NCBI RefSeq assembly: GCF_900156815.1
Contig: NZ_FTOT01000005.1
Coordinates: forward strand, 265,588-329,587
Reading direction: 5' to 3'
DNA from: Gemmobacter megaterium
GTDB taxonomy: Bacteria; Pseudomonadota; Alphaproteobacteria; Rhodobacterales; Rhodobacteraceae
DNA: 64,000 bases
The notes beneath the pieces were generated by a model, which saw only the letters and a list, made by a program, of their open reading frames with translations, was not told the origin of the DNA and made no database searches. How positions within the stretch are numbered: the first letter of the stretch is position 1; the number at the start of each line of letters is the position of its first letter. Position numbers and translations under genes: made by a program. Positions 1-9,581 of the stretch are shown piece by piece.

Positions 1-1
1 G

Positions 2-112
2 ATCAACGTCACCTCGCCCACCGGCATCCAGGAACTGGAGCGGTTCGACGGCACGAACACCGCCGCCCTGATCTGGCAGGCGATCGAGCGCAGACGGGCC
101 GCCCAGCGGTGA
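2..112 (+). CDS. gshB: Glutathione synthetase, C-terminal end (partial)
   Basis: Only the last 36 codons are inside the window. They carry the motif [12 protein letters not shown], typical of the C-terminus of the ATP-grasp glutathione synthetase, which joins gamma-glutamylcysteine and glycine in the cytoplasm. The N-terminal and ATP-grasp parts lie to the left of the window. The stop codon overlaps the next gene's GTG start in the sequence GTGA, which suggests translational coupling. The identification rests on a short but characteristic segment. Confidence 0.8.
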   Translation: MNVTSPTGIQELERFDGTNTAALIWQAIERRRAAQR

Positions 113-1008
113 GCTTGCGGTTGGAGCTGCTTCGGCTCGGGCTGCGCTGGGGGGCGAAGCGGCGGATGTCCCGCGTCGCAACGCCCGTGCAGGCCCGCCA
201 GCAGTTCCGGCACCTGGCCCGGCACCTGCCGGAACCGCCGCATCTATTGCGGCTGCACATCGGCGGCATGGACCGGATCACCGCTGGCCCGGTTGACGAG
301 CGGGCGGTGATCCTGTGGTGTCATGGCGGCGCCTATATCGTCGGGGGGCCCGGCACCCATGCGACGATGCTGGGCCGCCTGTCGCGCCTGTCGCGGCTTG
401 CAGTGCTGGCGCCAGACTATCGCAAGGCGCCGGAACATCCTGCGCCGGCGGCCTTCGAGGATGTACGGGCGGCCCATGGGCAACTGGTCGCTCAGGGTTG
501 GCCGCCGTCGCGGATCGTGTTGGGCGGAGACAGCGCCGGTGGCGGATTGGCGTTGGCGTTGCTGGCCGATCTTTGCGCGCGCGGCCTGCGTCCGGCGTGT
601 TGTATCGTCTTTTCCCCCTGGGCGGATATGACATTGTCGGGGGATAGTCTGCACCGCAACGGCGCGGCAGATCCGTTGCTGCCTGTACATCGGATCGAGG
701 AGGCGCGCCGTCACGTTCTGGGGGATCTGCGCCCTGACGACCCGCGCATTTCGCCGCTTCATGCGGTCTTCGACGCGCCGCCCCCTGTGCTGATCCAGGT
801 CGGCAGCGACGAGATTCTGCTGGATGATGCCCGGCGCATGGCGGAGCATCTGCACAAGGCGGGCGCCATGGTCACGCTGGAGGAATGGGCGCGCGCGCCT
901 CACGTCTGGCAGATGTTCGATGGCTGGCTGCCCGAGGCGCGGCGCGCGCTCTGGACTGCGGCGCGGTTTGCGGCCGATCACGCAGGTGTTTCGATTGCCA
1001 GCCGGTAG
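109..1008 (+). CDS. Alpha/beta hydrolase, HSL-type esterase/lipase
   Basis: This 299-residue protein belongs to the hormone-sensitive-lipase (family IV) branch of alpha/beta hydrolases. It has the oxyanion-hole motif HGGAY at about residues 72-76 and the nucleophile elbow GDSAGG at about 140-145, with Ser142 as nucleophile. The Asp in SDEILLDD (about 233) and the His in APHVW (about 263) complete a plausible catalytic triad. No signal peptide is evident, so it is probably a cytoplasmic carboxylesterase of unknown substrate. The GTG start overlaps the gshB stop. Its 3' end overlaps the end of comM on the other strand by about 31 bp. Confidence 0.85.
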   Translation: MSLRLELLRLGLRWGAKRRMSRVATPVQARQQFRHLARHLPEPPHLLRLHIGGMDRITAGPVDERAVILWCHGGAYIVGGPGTHATMLGRLSRLSRLAVLAPDYRKAPEHPAPAAFEDVRAAHGQLVAQGWPPSRIVLGGDSAGGGLALALLADLCARGLRPACCIVFSPWADMTLSGDSLHRNGAADPLLPVHRIEEARRHVLGDLRPDDPRISPLHAVFDAPPPVLIQVGSDEILLDDARRMAEHLHKAGAMVTLEEWARAPHVWQMFDGWLPEARRALWTAARFAADHAGVSIASR

Positions 1009-2492
1009 CCGACCGCCTCTGCCACATGTGGCAGGCGGACATCCGCAGAGGCGTCCAGATCCGCAATGGTGCGTGCCACCCGCAGGACACGGTGATACCC
1101 GCGCGCCGACAGTCTGAACCGTTCGGCCACCCGCACCAGCAGGGCCTTGCCTTCGGCATCCGGGGCCGCGACCTGTTCCAGCAACGCGCCTTCGGCATCC
1201 GCATTGCCCCGCACACCGGGATGCGCCTCGTAGCGATGCATCTGACGCAGACGCGCCGCCGCCACCCGCGCCGCAACCATGGCCGAGGTATCGCCCGACG
1301 CGGGCAGTTCCAGATCCGAAAAGGCAACCGGCGGCACCTCCAGCCGCAGGTCGAACCGATCTATCAGCGGGCCGGAAATCCGGCCGAGATAGTCCTCGCC
1401 GCAGCCCGGCGCACGCGAACAGGCGCGGGCGGCGTCGGCCAGGTGGCCGCAGCGGCAGGGGTTCGCCGCAGCCACCAGCAGAAACCGGCAGGGGTAGCGC
1501 ACATGGGCATTCGCGCGTGCCACCATCACATCACCGGATTCGATCGGTTGGCGCAGCGTTTCCAGAACCGGGCGCGGAAACTCTGGCAATTCGTCCAGAA
1601 ACAGCACCCCGTTGTGCGCAAGAGACACTTCGCCGGGCTTTGCGCCCCGCCCGCCACCGATGATGGCGGCCATCGACGCGGTATGATGCGGTTCGCGGAA
1701 CGGTCGCGTCCGGCTGATCCCCCCTTCCGACAGCAAGCCCGCCAAGGAGTGGATCATCGAGGTTTCAAGCGCCTCCATCGGGGTCAGCGGCGGCAGGATA
1801 CCCGGCAACCGCGCCGCGAGCATGGATTTTCCCGACCCCGGCGATCCCACCATCATCAGATGATGCCGACCCGCCGCTGCGATTTCCAGCGCACGTTTGG
1901 CGCGTTCCTGCCCCTTCACGTCACGCAGGTCGCGCGCGCTGGCCGGGATCGCCACCTCGCCTGCCGTGGCAACGGGCAAGACGATCTGGCCGGTGAAATG
2001 GCGCAACACCTCGGCCAGCGTGTCGGCGCCAAGGACATGCGCCGCCGTGACCCAGGCCGCCTCGGCTCCGCAGGCGCGGGGGCAGATCATGGTCTTGTCT
2101 GCCGCCGCCGCAGCGAGCGCCGCGGGCAACGCCCCCAGCACCGGCACCAACCGCCCGTCCAACGCCAGCTCCCCCAGCGCCACGGTGCCCTCGGCCGCCT
2201 CTTTCGGCACGATGTCGAGTTCGGCCAACAGCGCCAGTGCGATGGCCAGGTCGAAATGCGACCCCTCTTTCGGCAGATCCGCAGGCGACAGGTTGATGGT
2301 TACCCGTTTCGACGGCAAGGCAATGGCCATGGCATTCAGCGCAGCCTTGACCCGTTCGCGCGCTTCGGACACCGCCTTGTCGGGCAGGCCAACCACCCCG
2401 AACGACGGCATTCCCGGCACGACGGCACATTGCACCTCGACCAGGCGGGCCTCGACCCCCTCGAAGGCCACGGTGAAGGTCTTGGCCACCAT
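978..2492 (-). CDS. comM: YifB/ComM-family Mg-chelatase-like AAA+ ATPase
   Basis: The protein has about 504 residues with the three-part layout of the family: an N-terminal Lon-protease-like (ChlI) domain, a central AAA+ module with Walker A GSPGSGKS at about 216-223 and a Walker B-type segment LFLDELPEF at about 300, and a C-terminal Mg-chelatase-like domain with several cysteines. ComM is a branch-migration helicase that helps integrate DNA during natural transformation in gammaproteobacteria; its role here is inferred from family. I place the start at the ATG at 2492 (MVAKTFTVAF), which has a GGAG six bases upstream, and not at the in-frame TTG at 2510. Confidence 0.9.
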   Translation of the reverse strand: MVAKTFTVAFEGVEARLVEVQCAVVPGMPSFGVVGLPDKAVSEARERVKAALNAMAIALPSKRVTINLSPADLPKEGSHFDLAIALALLAELDIVPKEAAEGTVALGELALDGRLVPVLGALPAALAAAAADKTMICPRACGAEAAWVTAAHVLGADTLAEVLRHFTGQIVLPVATAGEVAIPASARDLRDVKGQERAKRALEIAAAGRHHLMMVGSPGSGKSMLAARLPGILPPLTPMEALETSMIHSLAGLLSEGGISRTRPFREPHHTASMAAIIGGGRGAKPGEVSLAHNGVLFLDELPEFPRPVLETLRQPIESGDVMVARANAHVRYPCRFLLVAAANPCRCGHLADAARACSRAPGCGEDYLGRISGPLIDRFDLRLEVPPVAFSDLELPASGDTSAMVAARVAAARLRQMHRYEAHPGVRGNADAEGALLEQVAAPDAEGKALLVRVAERFRLSARGYHRVLRVARTIADLDASADVRLPHVAEAVGYRLAIETPA

Positions 2493-2511
2493 TCCCTGCT
2501 CCACACCCAAT

Positions 2512-2550
2512 GGTTAACGGGTAAGGCGGAATGGTTGACGAAAGGTTAAC
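2512..2550 (+). repeat. Three phased GGTTRAC heptamers upstream of ugpB
   Basis: GGTTAAC occurs at 2512-2518 and 2544-2550 and GGTTGAC at 2533-2539. Start-to-start distances are 21 and 11 bp, close to whole helical turns, so the three copies would face the same side of the DNA. They sit between comM and ugpB, where an operator for either gene could lie. No known regulator is assigned. Confidence 0.4.
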
Positions 2551-2555
2551 CCCTT

Positions 2556-2573
2556 CTGTCGCAATACATTCAC
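2556..2573 (+). promoter_or_regulatory. Weak Pho-box candidate upstream of ugpB
   Basis: CTGTCGC, AATA, CATTCAC has the layout of a PhoB site (two heptamers with a four-base spacer, 11-bp period) but matches the CTGTCAT consensus at only 5/7 and 4/7 positions. It is considered because ugp operons are classical PhoB targets. It lies about 100 bp before the start codon. Confidence 0.25.
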
Positions 2574-2671
2574 ACGGGCTTTGCCGAACTGCCACACACG
2601 CGCCCTAGCGTCCGCCAACATGCGCCCGACCCATCCGGTCAGGCGGTCCGGCATTCGCGATGGAGCACGAC

Positions 2672-3991
2672 ATGACAAGACATCTGATTGGAGCACTGCT
2701 GGCAACCGCCGCGCTGAGCGGTCCCGCCCTGGCCCAGACAGAGGTGCAGTGGTGGCACGCCATGGGCGGCGAACTGGGCGCCAAGCTGGAACAGATCGCT
2801 GCCAGCTTCAACGAGACGCAGGCCGACTACAAGATCGTCCCGGTCTACAAGGGCAGCTACCCCGAGACCCTGACAGCCGCCATCGCCGCGTTCCGCGCCA
2901 AGGAACAGCCTGCCATCGTGCAGGTGTTCGAGGTGGGCACCGGCACCATGATGGCCGCCAAGGGCGCGGTCTATCCGGTGTACAAGCTGATGGCCGATCA
3001 GGGCAAATCCTTCGACACCTCGGAATATCTGGGGCCGGTCGTCGGGTATTATTCGGACCCCGAAGGCAACGTTCTGTCGCTGCCGTTCAATTCCTCAACC
3101 CCGATCATGTACTACAACAAGGACGTGTTCGCCAAAGCCGGACTTGACCCGGAAATCGCGCCGAAAACCTGGGCAGAGGTGGAAGCCTTCTCGCAAAAGA
3201 TCGTCGACTCGGGCGCGGCGAAATGCGGCTTTACCTCGGGCTGGATCAGCTGGGTTCAACTGGAAAACCTGTCGGCCATCCACGATGCCGCCTATGGCAC
3301 CAGGGAAAACGGTTTTGCCGGTCTGGACACCGAATTCACCTTCAACGGCGACGTTCAGGTCAAGCATTGGGACAACCTGAAGAAATGGGCCGATGCGGGC
3401 CTGTTCCAGTATGGCGGCCCGGTGGGCGGCAATGACGCCCCGCCGAAATTCTACACGCAGGAATGCGCGATCTACATGAACTCCTCGGCAAGCCGCGCCG
3501 GCGTGATCAACAACGCCAAGGATTTTCAGGTCGGCTTTGCACCGCTGCCCTATTATGACGACATGATCGCCGAGCCGAAAAACTCGATCATCGGTGGCGC
3601 GACGCTGTGGGTGCTGAACGGTCGCAAGGACGCGGAATACAAGGGCGTCGCGGCGTTCTTTGACTACCTGTCCTCGGCCGAAGTGCAGGCCGACTGGCAC
3701 CAGGCGACCGGCTATCTGCCGATCACCAACGCTACCTACGATCTGGGCATGACGCAAGGCTATTATGCCGCGAACCCAGGGTCGGACGTGGCGATCCAGC
3801 AGATCACCCGTGGCACGCCCAGCGTGAATTCCAAGGGCCTGCGCTTTGGCAACCTGACCCAAGTGCGCGACGTGATCGACAGCGAGTTCGAGGCGCTTCT
3901 GGGTGGCCAGAAAACCGCCAAGGCCGCGTTGGACAGCGCCGTGACCCGTGGCAACGCGATCCTGCGCGACTTCGAAGCCGCCAACAAGTAA
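2672..3991 (+). CDS. ugpB: sn-Glycerol-3-phosphate ABC transporter, periplasmic binding protein
   Basis: This 439-residue solute-binding protein matches Escherichia coli UgpB along its length: WWHAMGGELG near the N-terminus, YKIVPVYKGSY, FEVGTGTMM, PFNSSTPIMYYNKD, IIGGATLWV and WHQATGYLPIT. It captures glycerol-3-phosphate (and in related systems glycerophosphodiesters) in the periplasm. A Sec signal peptide ends in ALAQ after about 22 residues. I prefer the ATG at 2672 because a GGAG sits about seven bases upstream; the ATG at 2660 would add MEHD. It is the first gene of ugpBAEC and is separated from ugpA by a strong hairpin. Confidence 0.95.
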   Translation: MTRHLIGALLATAALSGPALAQTEVQWWHAMGGELGAKLEQIAASFNETQADYKIVPVYKGSYPETLTAAIAAFRAKEQPAIVQVFEVGTGTMMAAKGAVYPVYKLMADQGKSFDTSEYLGPVVGYYSDPEGNVLSLPFNSSTPIMYYNKDVFAKAGLDPEIAPKTWAEVEAFSQKIVDSGAAKCGFTSGWISWVQLENLSAIHDAAYGTRENGFAGLDTEFTFNGDVQVKHWDNLKKWADAGLFQYGGPVGGNDAPPKFYTQECAIYMNSSASRAGVINNAKDFQVGFAPLPYYDDMIAEPKNSIIGGATLWVLNGRKDAEYKGVAAFFDYLSSAEVQADWHQATGYLPITNATYDLGMTQGYYAANPGSDVAIQQITRGTPSVNSKGLRFGNLTQVRDVIDSEFEALLGGQKTAKAALDSAVTRGNAILRDFEAANK

Positions 3992-4006
3992 CCCGATCCT
4001 TCCCAT

Positions 4007-4037
4007 CCGGGGCACGCGCCAGCCGCGCGTGCCCCGG
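4007..4037 (+). promoter_or_regulatory. Intercistronic hairpin between ugpB and ugpA
   Basis: A perfect 13-bp GC-rich stem (4007-4019 with 4025-4037) with a five-base loop lies in the 65-bp gap after the ugpB stop. No T-run follows. Such hairpins commonly protect the 3' end of the binding-protein message or attenuate read-through, giving more binding protein than permease. Confidence 0.65.
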
Positions 4038-4056
4038 CTGCATTGCCGGATGCCCC

Positions 4057-4941
4057 ATGCAGACCAAACGCACGATCTTTCCGAACAAGGGCCTGCCCTG
4101 GCTGCTGATCGGCCCGCAACTGATTGTCACGGCGATCTTTTTCCTGTGGCCATCCGCGCAAGCGATCTGGACATCCTTCCGGCGCGAGGATCCGTTCGGG
4201 CTGAACACCACCTTCGTCGGGCTGGCGAATTATACCCGCCTGTTCGACAGCGGCGAATGGGTGGCGGCGGCAGGCCGTACGGCCGTCTTTGCCGTTTCGG
4301 TCACTGCGCTCTCGATGATCTCGGCACTGGTTCTGGCGCTGGCCGCCAATCGGGTGCTGCGCGGATCACGGTTCTACACCACGCTGCTGGTCTGGCCCTA
4401 TGCGGTCGCGCCGGTGGTTGCGGGGGTGCTGTGGTGGTTTCTGTTCAATCCCACCATCGGCCTGTTGCCCTACATGCTGTCCGGCTTTGGCATCAGTTGG
4501 AATCATCGGGTGAACGGCGGTCAGGCGATGACACTGATCGTGATCGCCGCCGCGTGGAAGCACGTATCTTACAACTTTCTGTTCTTTCTGGCCGCGCTGC
4601 AATCGGTGCCGAAATCGCTGATCGAGGCCGCAGCCATCGACGGCGCCGGGCCGTTCCAGCGGATGCGTGACATCGTGCTGCCCCTGATCTCGCCCACGAC
4701 CTTCTTCTTGCTGATCGTCAACATCAACTATGCCATGTTCGACACGTTCGCCATCATCGACGCCACCACATCGGGCGGGCCGGCGGGGGCCACCAACATT
4801 CTGGTCTACAAGGTGTATGCCGACGGGTTTCTGGGGCTGAACCTTGGATCGTCCTCGGCACAGTCGGTCGTGCTGATGCTGATCGTGGTCGCGCTGACCT
4901 TTGTCCAGTTCCGCTATGTCGAACGCAAGGTGCAATACTGA
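4057..4941 (+). CDS. ugpA: sn-Glycerol-3-phosphate ABC transporter, permease UgpA
   Basis: A 294-residue inner-membrane protein with about six transmembrane segments. The cytoplasmic EAA loop ([20 protein letters not shown], about residues 189-208) contacts the ATPase UgpC. It pairs with UgpE to form the channel for glycerol-3-phosphate entry. It lies after ugpB and its stop overlaps the ugpE start by one base (TGATG), a sign of coupled translation. No strong Shine-Dalgarno precedes the ATG. The assignment follows from sequence type and the complete ugpBAEC order. Confidence 0.93.
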   Translation: MQTKRTIFPNKGLPWLLIGPQLIVTAIFFLWPSAQAIWTSFRREDPFGLNTTFVGLANYTRLFDSGEWVAAAGRTAVFAVSVTALSMISALVLALAANRVLRGSRFYTTLLVWPYAVAPVVAGVLWWFLFNPTIGLLPYMLSGFGISWNHRVNGGQAMTLIVIAAAWKHVSYNFLFFLAALQSVPKSLIEAAAIDGAGPFQRMRDIVLPLISPTTFFLLIVNINYAMFDTFAIIDATTSGGPAGATNILVYKVYADGFLGLNLGSSSAQSVVLMLIVVALTFVQFRYVERKVQY

Positions 4942-5789
4942 TGATCGAGAACCGCCGCTGGCTGGACATCCTGACCCATGCTGTCCTGATCCTGGGGGTG
5001 GCCATCGTCGCCTTTCCGGTCTGGGTCGCCCTTGTGGCCTCTACCCATCCGGCAGGCAGCTTTGCCACCGGGCATATGCCGCTGCTGCCAGGCGGGCACG
5101 GCTGGGACAATTACAGCACGGTCCTTGGCTCGGGGATGCGCGGGGCCGGATCCGAGCCATTGTGGCGGATGCTGATCAATTCCACGATCATGGCAGTGCT
5201 GATCACGGCGGGAAAGATCGCCATCTCGCTGACATCGGCTTATGCGATCGTGTGGTTCCGCTTTCCGCTGCGGGTGGTGTGTTTCTGGCTGATCTTCATC
5301 ACCCTGATGCTGCCGGTCGAGGTGCGCATCCTGCCGACCTTCAAGGTGGTTGCGGATTTCGGGCTGCTGAACAGCTGGGTTGGCCTGACGCTGCCGCTGA
5401 TCGCCTCGGCCACCGCCACCTTCCTGTTCCGCCAGTTCTTCATGACGCTGCCGGACGAACTGGTCGAGGCGGCGCGGATAGACGGCGCCGGTCCGATGAA
5501 GTTCTTCCGCGACATCCTGCTGCCCCTGTCGCGCACCAATATCGCTGCGCTGTCGGTGATCCTGTTCATCTATGGCTGGGTGCAATACCTGTGGCCTACC
5601 CTCGTGACCACCGATCCGAAATTCTACACCGTCGTCATGGGCATCAAGCGCATGGTCGCGGTGGCCGAGGCCGACCCGCAGTGGAATTTCGTCATGGCCG
5701 CCGTGGTGCTGGCCATGCTGCCGCCGGTTCTGGTGGTGATCTTCATGCAAAGGCTCTTTGTGAAGGGCCTGATCGAGACGGAGAAATAA
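4941..5789 (+). CDS. ugpE: sn-Glycerol-3-phosphate ABC transporter, permease UgpE
   Basis: A 282-residue integral membrane protein of the MalG-like permease class, with about six hydrophobic segments and the EAA loop [21 protein letters not shown] at about residues 174-194. The segment [11 protein letters not shown] after the first membrane helix is usual for UgpE. It forms the second half of the Ugp channel. It starts within the ugpA stop and ends one base before ugpC, so the operon is tightly packed. Confidence 0.93.
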   Translation: MIENRRWLDILTHAVLILGVAIVAFPVWVALVASTHPAGSFATGHMPLLPGGHGWDNYSTVLGSGMRGAGSEPLWRMLINSTIMAVLITAGKIAISLTSAYAIVWFRFPLRVVCFWLIFITLMLPVEVRILPTFKVVADFGLLNSWVGLTLPLIASATATFLFRQFFMTLPDELVEAARIDGAGPMKFFRDILLPLSRTNIAALSVILFIYGWVQYLWPTLVTTDPKFYTVVMGIKRMVAVAEADPQWNFVMAAVVLAMLPPVLVVIFMQRLFVKGLIETEK

Positions 5790-5790
5790 C

Positions 5791-6891
5791 ATGGCCCGCA
5801 TCCAGATCGGCGCCCTGCGCAAGACTTATCCGGGGGCAAGGGCCGACACGCTGCACGGCATCGACCTGTCCATCGAGGACGGTGAAATGGCCGTGCTGGT
5901 CGGCCCCTCGGGCTGCGGCAAGTCCACCCTGCTGCGGATGATCGCAGGGTTGGAAAGCGTGACGGACGGCGAGATCCGCATCGGGGACCGTCTGGTCAAC
6001 CAACTGGAACCGGCCGAGCGGGATATCGCGATGGTGTTTCAGAACTACGCGCTTTATCCGCACATGACCGTTCGGGGAAATCTGGAATACGGGCTGAAGA
6101 ACCGCCGCACCCCCCGTGCCGAGATCGACGCCCGCGTGACCGAGGCCGCCCGCGTGCTGGAGATCGAGCCGTTCCTTGACCGCAAGCCACAGGCCCTGTC
6201 GGGCGGCCAGCGCCAGCGCGTCGCCATGGGCCGCGCCATCGTGCGCAAACCGCAGGCCTTTCTGTTTGACGAGCCGCTGTCCAATCTGGACGCCCGGCTG
6301 CGCGGCCAGATGCGGGTAGAGATCCGGCGGCTGCAACGCCGCTTTGCCACCACCTCGATCTACGTGACCCATGACCAGTTGGAAGCCATGACCATGGCCG
6401 ACAAGCTGGTCGTGATGAATGCAGGGCGCATCGAACAGGTGGGCAGCCCGATGGACCTGTTCGAAACCCCGCGCAGCCTGTTCGTGGCCGGCTTTATCGG
6501 AGCGCCCGGCATGAACCTGCTGCCGGTCGAGGATCTGCGCGCCAGCGGTGCCGATCTGACCGGGTTGCCCGGCACCACCTCTGTCGTCGGCATTCGCCCG
6601 GAACATCTGCTGCCGGATGCCACCGGCGCCTGGATGGCCCTGCATGTCACCGTCGATGCGGTGGAACTCGTGGGATCGGAAACGCTGGTGCATCTGGGGG
6701 CGGCGGGCCTTTCAGCGCCGCTGGTGCTGCGCCAACCCGGCGCGGCGCGGCTGGCGCCGGGGATGCCGCTGCGGGTCGGCCTGCCGCGTCAGCATCTGCA
6801 TTGCTTCGACGCCCATGGCTTGCGCATCGCACAGGACAGCACCGACCCGGCCCTGCGCGAGTTGGAGTCACGCCTGGACGCGCTGCGCTGA
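5791..6891 (+). CDS. ugpC: sn-Glycerol-3-phosphate ABC transporter, ATP-binding protein
   Basis: A 366-residue ABC ATPase of the MalK/UgpC group. Walker [10 protein letters not shown] is at about residues 38-46, the Q-loop in [12 protein letters not shown], the signature LSGGQRQR at about 136, Walker B FLFDEP and the switch His in VTHDQ. The C-terminal third is the beta-barrel TOBE-type regulatory domain. It powers glycerol-3-phosphate import by UgpABE. It is the last gene of the operon; weak hairpins follow before the convergent acyl-CoA dehydrogenase gene. Confidence 0.93.
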   Translation: MARIQIGALRKTYPGARADTLHGIDLSIEDGEMAVLVGPSGCGKSTLLRMIAGLESVTDGEIRIGDRLVNQLEPAERDIAMVFQNYALYPHMTVRGNLEYGLKNRRTPRAEIDARVTEAARVLEIEPFLDRKPQALSGGQRQRVAMGRAIVRKPQAFLFDEPLSNLDARLRGQMRVEIRRLQRRFATTSIYVTHDQLEAMTMADKLVVMNAGRIEQVGSPMDLFETPRSLFVAGFIGAPGMNLLPVEDLRASGADLTGLPGTTSVVGIRPEHLLPDATGAWMALHVTVDAVELVGSETLVHLGAAGLSAPLVLRQPGAARLAPGMPLRVGLPRQHLHCFDAHGLRIAQDSTDPALRELESRLDALR

Positions 6892-6905
6892 GCCGGTAGT
6901 GGCGA

Positions 6906-6920
6906 GGCCGCGATGCGGCC
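6906..6920 (+). terminator. Small hairpin after ugpC
   Basis: GGCCGC, loop GAT, GCGGCC forms a short stem just after ugpC. A second weak hairpin (GCCC, TGTT, GGGC) followed by TTTTT at 6937-6954 overlaps the end of the opposing gene and may be the actual end of the ugp transcript. Confidence 0.35.
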
Positions 6921-6933
6921 CTGCCAGCGGGGT

Positions 6934-8124
6934 TCAGCCCTGTTGGGCCTTTTTCCAGTCGCGCTTAACCTTTTTGGCCAGCGACCATTTGTGGACCTCT
7001 GTCGGGCCATCATAGATGCGAAAGGCGCGGATCTCGCGGAAGACCTGTTCCACGATGGTATCTGCCGTCACTCCCTGGCCGCCCATCATCTGCACGCAGC
7101 GATCCGCCACGCGCATCAGCGCCTCGGAAACCGCGACCTTGGCCATCGAGCTTTCGACAGTGCCCAGAACGCCCGTGTCCAGCACATCGGCGCACCAATA
7201 GGTCATCAGTTCGGCCTGTTTGAGGTCGATCAGGTTTTCGGCCAGCATGAAGCCGACCCCCTCGTGGTCCACCAGCGGTTTGCCGAACGCCATGCGCCGG
7301 TTGGCATAGTCCCCGGCAATCTCGTTGGCCCGCACACAGGCCCCCAGCCAGCGCATACAGTGGCTGAGCCGTGCGGGCGACAGGCGCACCTGCGCATAGC
7401 GGAACCCCTCGCCGCTCTGTCCCAGCATCTGGTCGGCCGGTACGCGCAAATTCTCGATCGAGATCACCGCATGGCCGCCAGGCATGGAACTGTCGATGGT
7501 GTCCATCACCCGCTCGATCCGTATGGCCGGATCGGGGAGATCCACCAGGAACATGCAGGCCCCTTGGTCGGACTTCGCCATGACGATACCCACACCGGCA
7601 CCATCAGCGCCGGTGATATAGGTCTTGCGCCCGTTGATCACCCAATGGTTGCCATCGGGGTGGCAGGTGGTCAGCATCATCGACGGGTCGGATCCGGCGC
7701 CGTTGTCGGCGGCAGGTTCCGTCATCAGAAAGGCCGACCGCTTTTCGCCCCTGACCATCGGGTCCAGAAAACGCGCCTTCAACTCGGGGCTGCCCACCTT
7801 GCCCAGCAGATACATGTTGCCTTCGTCCGGCGCGGCGGTGTTGCAGGCCAGCGGGCCCAGCGGCGACAGCCCCGAGCGGATCAGCACGGCGGCGGTTTCC
7901 CGCTGGGTCAGGTGATCGCCATCCGCCAGGATATGCGGTGTCAGGACACCTGCCTTGCGGGCCAGATCCTTCAACTCCATGACCATCTCGTCGGTCGGAC
8001 CGTGGCTGGTGCGCCGCGGATCCTTTTCAAAGGGCACCACGACATCGCGCACGAAATCCTCGACCCGGTCCGCCAGGTCAAGGGCGCGGGCCGAAATGCC
8101 CGCCCGTTCCAGAAGCGCGCTCAT
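6934..8124 (-). CDS. Acyl-CoA dehydrogenase family protein (FadE/ACAD10-11-like)
   Basis: A 396-residue flavoprotein of the acyl-CoA dehydrogenase superfamily, of usual length. N-terminal helical, middle beta (FLMTEPAADNGAGSD at about 132-146) and C-terminal helical domains are present. It ends with the characteristic YDGPTEVHKWSLAKK. The enzyme oxidises an acyl-CoA to the enoyl-CoA with FAD and passes electrons to ETF. The C-terminal motif fits the ACAD10/11-like group, but the substrate chain length cannot be read from sequence. Its start overlaps the SDR stop by four bases, so it is co-translated with that gene in a tetR-SDR-dehydrogenase operon. Confidence 0.87.
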   Translation of the reverse strand: MSALLERAGISARALDLADRVEDFVRDVVVPFEKDPRRTSHGPTDEMVMELKDLARKAGVLTPHILADGDHLTQRETAAVLIRSGLSPLGPLACNTAAPDEGNMYLLGKVGSPELKARFLDPMVRGEKRSAFLMTEPAADNGAGSDPSMMLTTCHPDGNHWVINGRKTYITGADGAGVGIVMAKSDQGACMFLVDLPDPAIRIERVMDTIDSSMPGGHAVISIENLRVPADQMLGQSGEGFRYAQVRLSPARLSHCMRWLGACVRANEIAGDYANRRMAFGKPLVDHEGVGFMLAENLIDLKQAELMTYWCADVLDTGVLGTVESSMAKVAVSEALMRVADRCVQMMGGQGVTADTIVEQVFREIRAFRIYDGPTEVHKWSLAKKVKRDWKKAQQG

Positions 8125-8882
8125 TTCGGGGCCATGCGGATGGCGCCGTCCAGGCGGATGACTTCGCCGTTCAGCATCGGGTTTTCGACAATCGCGCCCA
8201 CAAGCTGCGCATATTCCGCCGGATCGCCCAGGCGCGACGGAAAGGGCACCTGGCGGCCCAGGCTGTCCTGCGCGTCCTGCGGCAGACTGGCCAACAACGG
8301 GGTCAGGAACAGTCCCGGCGCGATGGTCATGACCCGGATGCCATAGCGCGCGAACTCCCGTGCGATGGGCAGGGTCATGCCCACGACACCACCCTTGGAA
8401 GCCGCATAGGCCGGCTGGCCGATCTGGCCATCAAAGGCCGCAACCGAGGCGGTGTTGACGATCACGCCGCGCTCTTCGCCCACCGGGTCGGCGGTGTGCA
8501 GGCTGGCGGCAAATTTCGACAGCACATTGAAGGTGCCAAACAGGTTGACGTTGACGATGTCGGTAAAGTCCTTCAGCGGCAGCGCCTTGCCATCGCGGCC
8601 GATCACCTTGCCGGGCGGTCCGATCCCTGCGCAGTTGACCAGGATGCGCGCTTTGCCGTGCAGCCCCTCGGCCTCGGCAATCGCGGCCTCCACCACCGAT
8701 TCATCGGTGACGTTGACCTTGATGAACGCCCCGCCGATCTCGGCCGCCTTGGCCGCCCCCAGCGTCTCGTTCATGTCAAAGATGGTGACTTTGGCGCCTG
8801 CCTTGGCCAGCATCTCGGCCGTTGCGCCACCAAGGCCCGAGGCCCCGCCGGTCACGATTGCGGCCTGTCCTGCGATCTTCAT
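8121..8882 (-). CDS. HSD10-like short-chain dehydrogenase (3-hydroxyacyl-CoA dehydrogenase type)
   Basis: The 253-residue protein closely resembles HSD17B10-type SDRs: cofactor motif TGGASGLG at about 11-18, NCAG in the middle, catalytic Ser in NTASVAAFDGQIGQ, catalytic YAASK, and the nearly invariant tail NGEVIRLDGAIRM. Members oxidise short 3-hydroxyacyl-CoA or 2-methyl-3-hydroxybutyryl-CoA with NAD. I choose the ATG at 8882, preceded by GGAGGAGACGACAG. It overlaps both neighbours by four bases (ATGA), consistent with one operon for a beta-oxidation-like or branched-chain degradation step. Confidence 0.9.
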   Translation of the reverse strand: MKIAGQAAIVTGGASGLGGATAEMLAKAGAKVTIFDMNETLGAAKAAEIGGAFIKVNVTDESVVEAAIAEAEGLHGKARILVNCAGIGPPGKVIGRDGKALPLKDFTDIVNVNLFGTFNVLSKFAASLHTADPVGEERGVIVNTASVAAFDGQIGQPAYAASKGGVVGMTLPIAREFARYGIRVMTIAPGLFLTPLLASLPQDAQDSLGRQVPFPSRLGDPAEYAQLVGAIVENPMLNGEVIRLDGAIRMAPK

Positions 8883-9544
8883 TCTGTCGTCTCCTCCGTG
8901 GATGTCGATGTTCGGGGCGGGGGGCACATGCCATTCATCAGCACGGCCACGGTCAGGCGGGCAGTTTCCTCGGCCCCGACCGGCCCGTCAGGGCGAAACC
9001 ATGTGCCAAGGCCATTCAGCGCCACACCCGCGGTAAAGGCCGCCATGCGCACATCGGGCACGGCCAGCGAGCCGTCTGCCACGCCTTCGGCGATCACCTG
9101 GCGCACCAGCAGGTCAATCTCGCGCTTGAGCGCCCGAAAGCCCCGGCGGCTTTCCGGCGACAACAGATGGTCCTGCGTGCGCGACACGCAGATGCCGAAA
9201 TCATCCAGCATGATCAGCGCATAGGCAGTCAGCATCTGACGCAGGCGGTCGGCGGCGGTGCCGTTCTGGCCTGCGGTGCTGCGGGCGATGGCCGCAATCT
9301 CGTCCAGCCCGCGACGGGTGCATTCGTAAAGGATTTCGTCCTTGTTGGCGAAGTAGTGATAGATCGTCGGCTTGGTCACGTTCAGCGCCGCCGCCACATC
9401 ATCCAACGAAGTCGCGTGGTAACCGCGCTGGTTGAAGAACCGCGCCGCTGTGCGCAGAACCGCATCGCGCTTGGCCGCGCGCTCGCCCTCGCGCATGTCG
9501 GAATTCGGCCAGGGCGACGCCGTGGGTCGAACTGATCTGGGCAT
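8879..9544 (-). CDS. TetR-family transcriptional regulator
   Basis: A TetR/AcrR regulator of about 221 residues. The N-terminal helix-turn-helix includes RTAARFFNQRGYHATSLDD and VTKPTIYHYFANKDEIL, the classic TetR DNA-recognition region; the C-terminal helical domain should bind a ligand, plausibly an acyl-CoA given the two downstream enzymes. The start is uncertain: ATGs at 9544 (GGA about eight bases upstream) and 9498 (206 residues) are both reasonable; 9544 is used. It is the first gene of the operon and probably represses it. A perfect 12-bp palindrome lies about 40 bp upstream. Confidence 0.87.
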   Translation of the reverse strand: MPRSVRPTASPWPNSDMREGERAAKRDAVLRTAARFFNQRGYHATSLDDVAAALNVTKPTIYHYFANKDEILYECTRRGLDEIAAIARSTAGQNGTAADRLRQMLTAYALIMLDDFGICVSRTQDHLLSPESRRGFRALKREIDLLVRQVIAEGVADGSLAVPDVRMAAFTAGVALNGLGTWFRPDGPVGAEETARLTVAVLMNGMCPPPRTSTSTEETTE

Positions 9545-9581
9545 CTGGAACGGTCCGCGTGTTACCATTGCGTCGGCACTA

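Noticed and set aside
885..2549. A 554-codon + strand frame over comM
   Set aside because: Antisense shadow of comM with no recognisable domain; the reverse strand carries Walker motifs in the right order.
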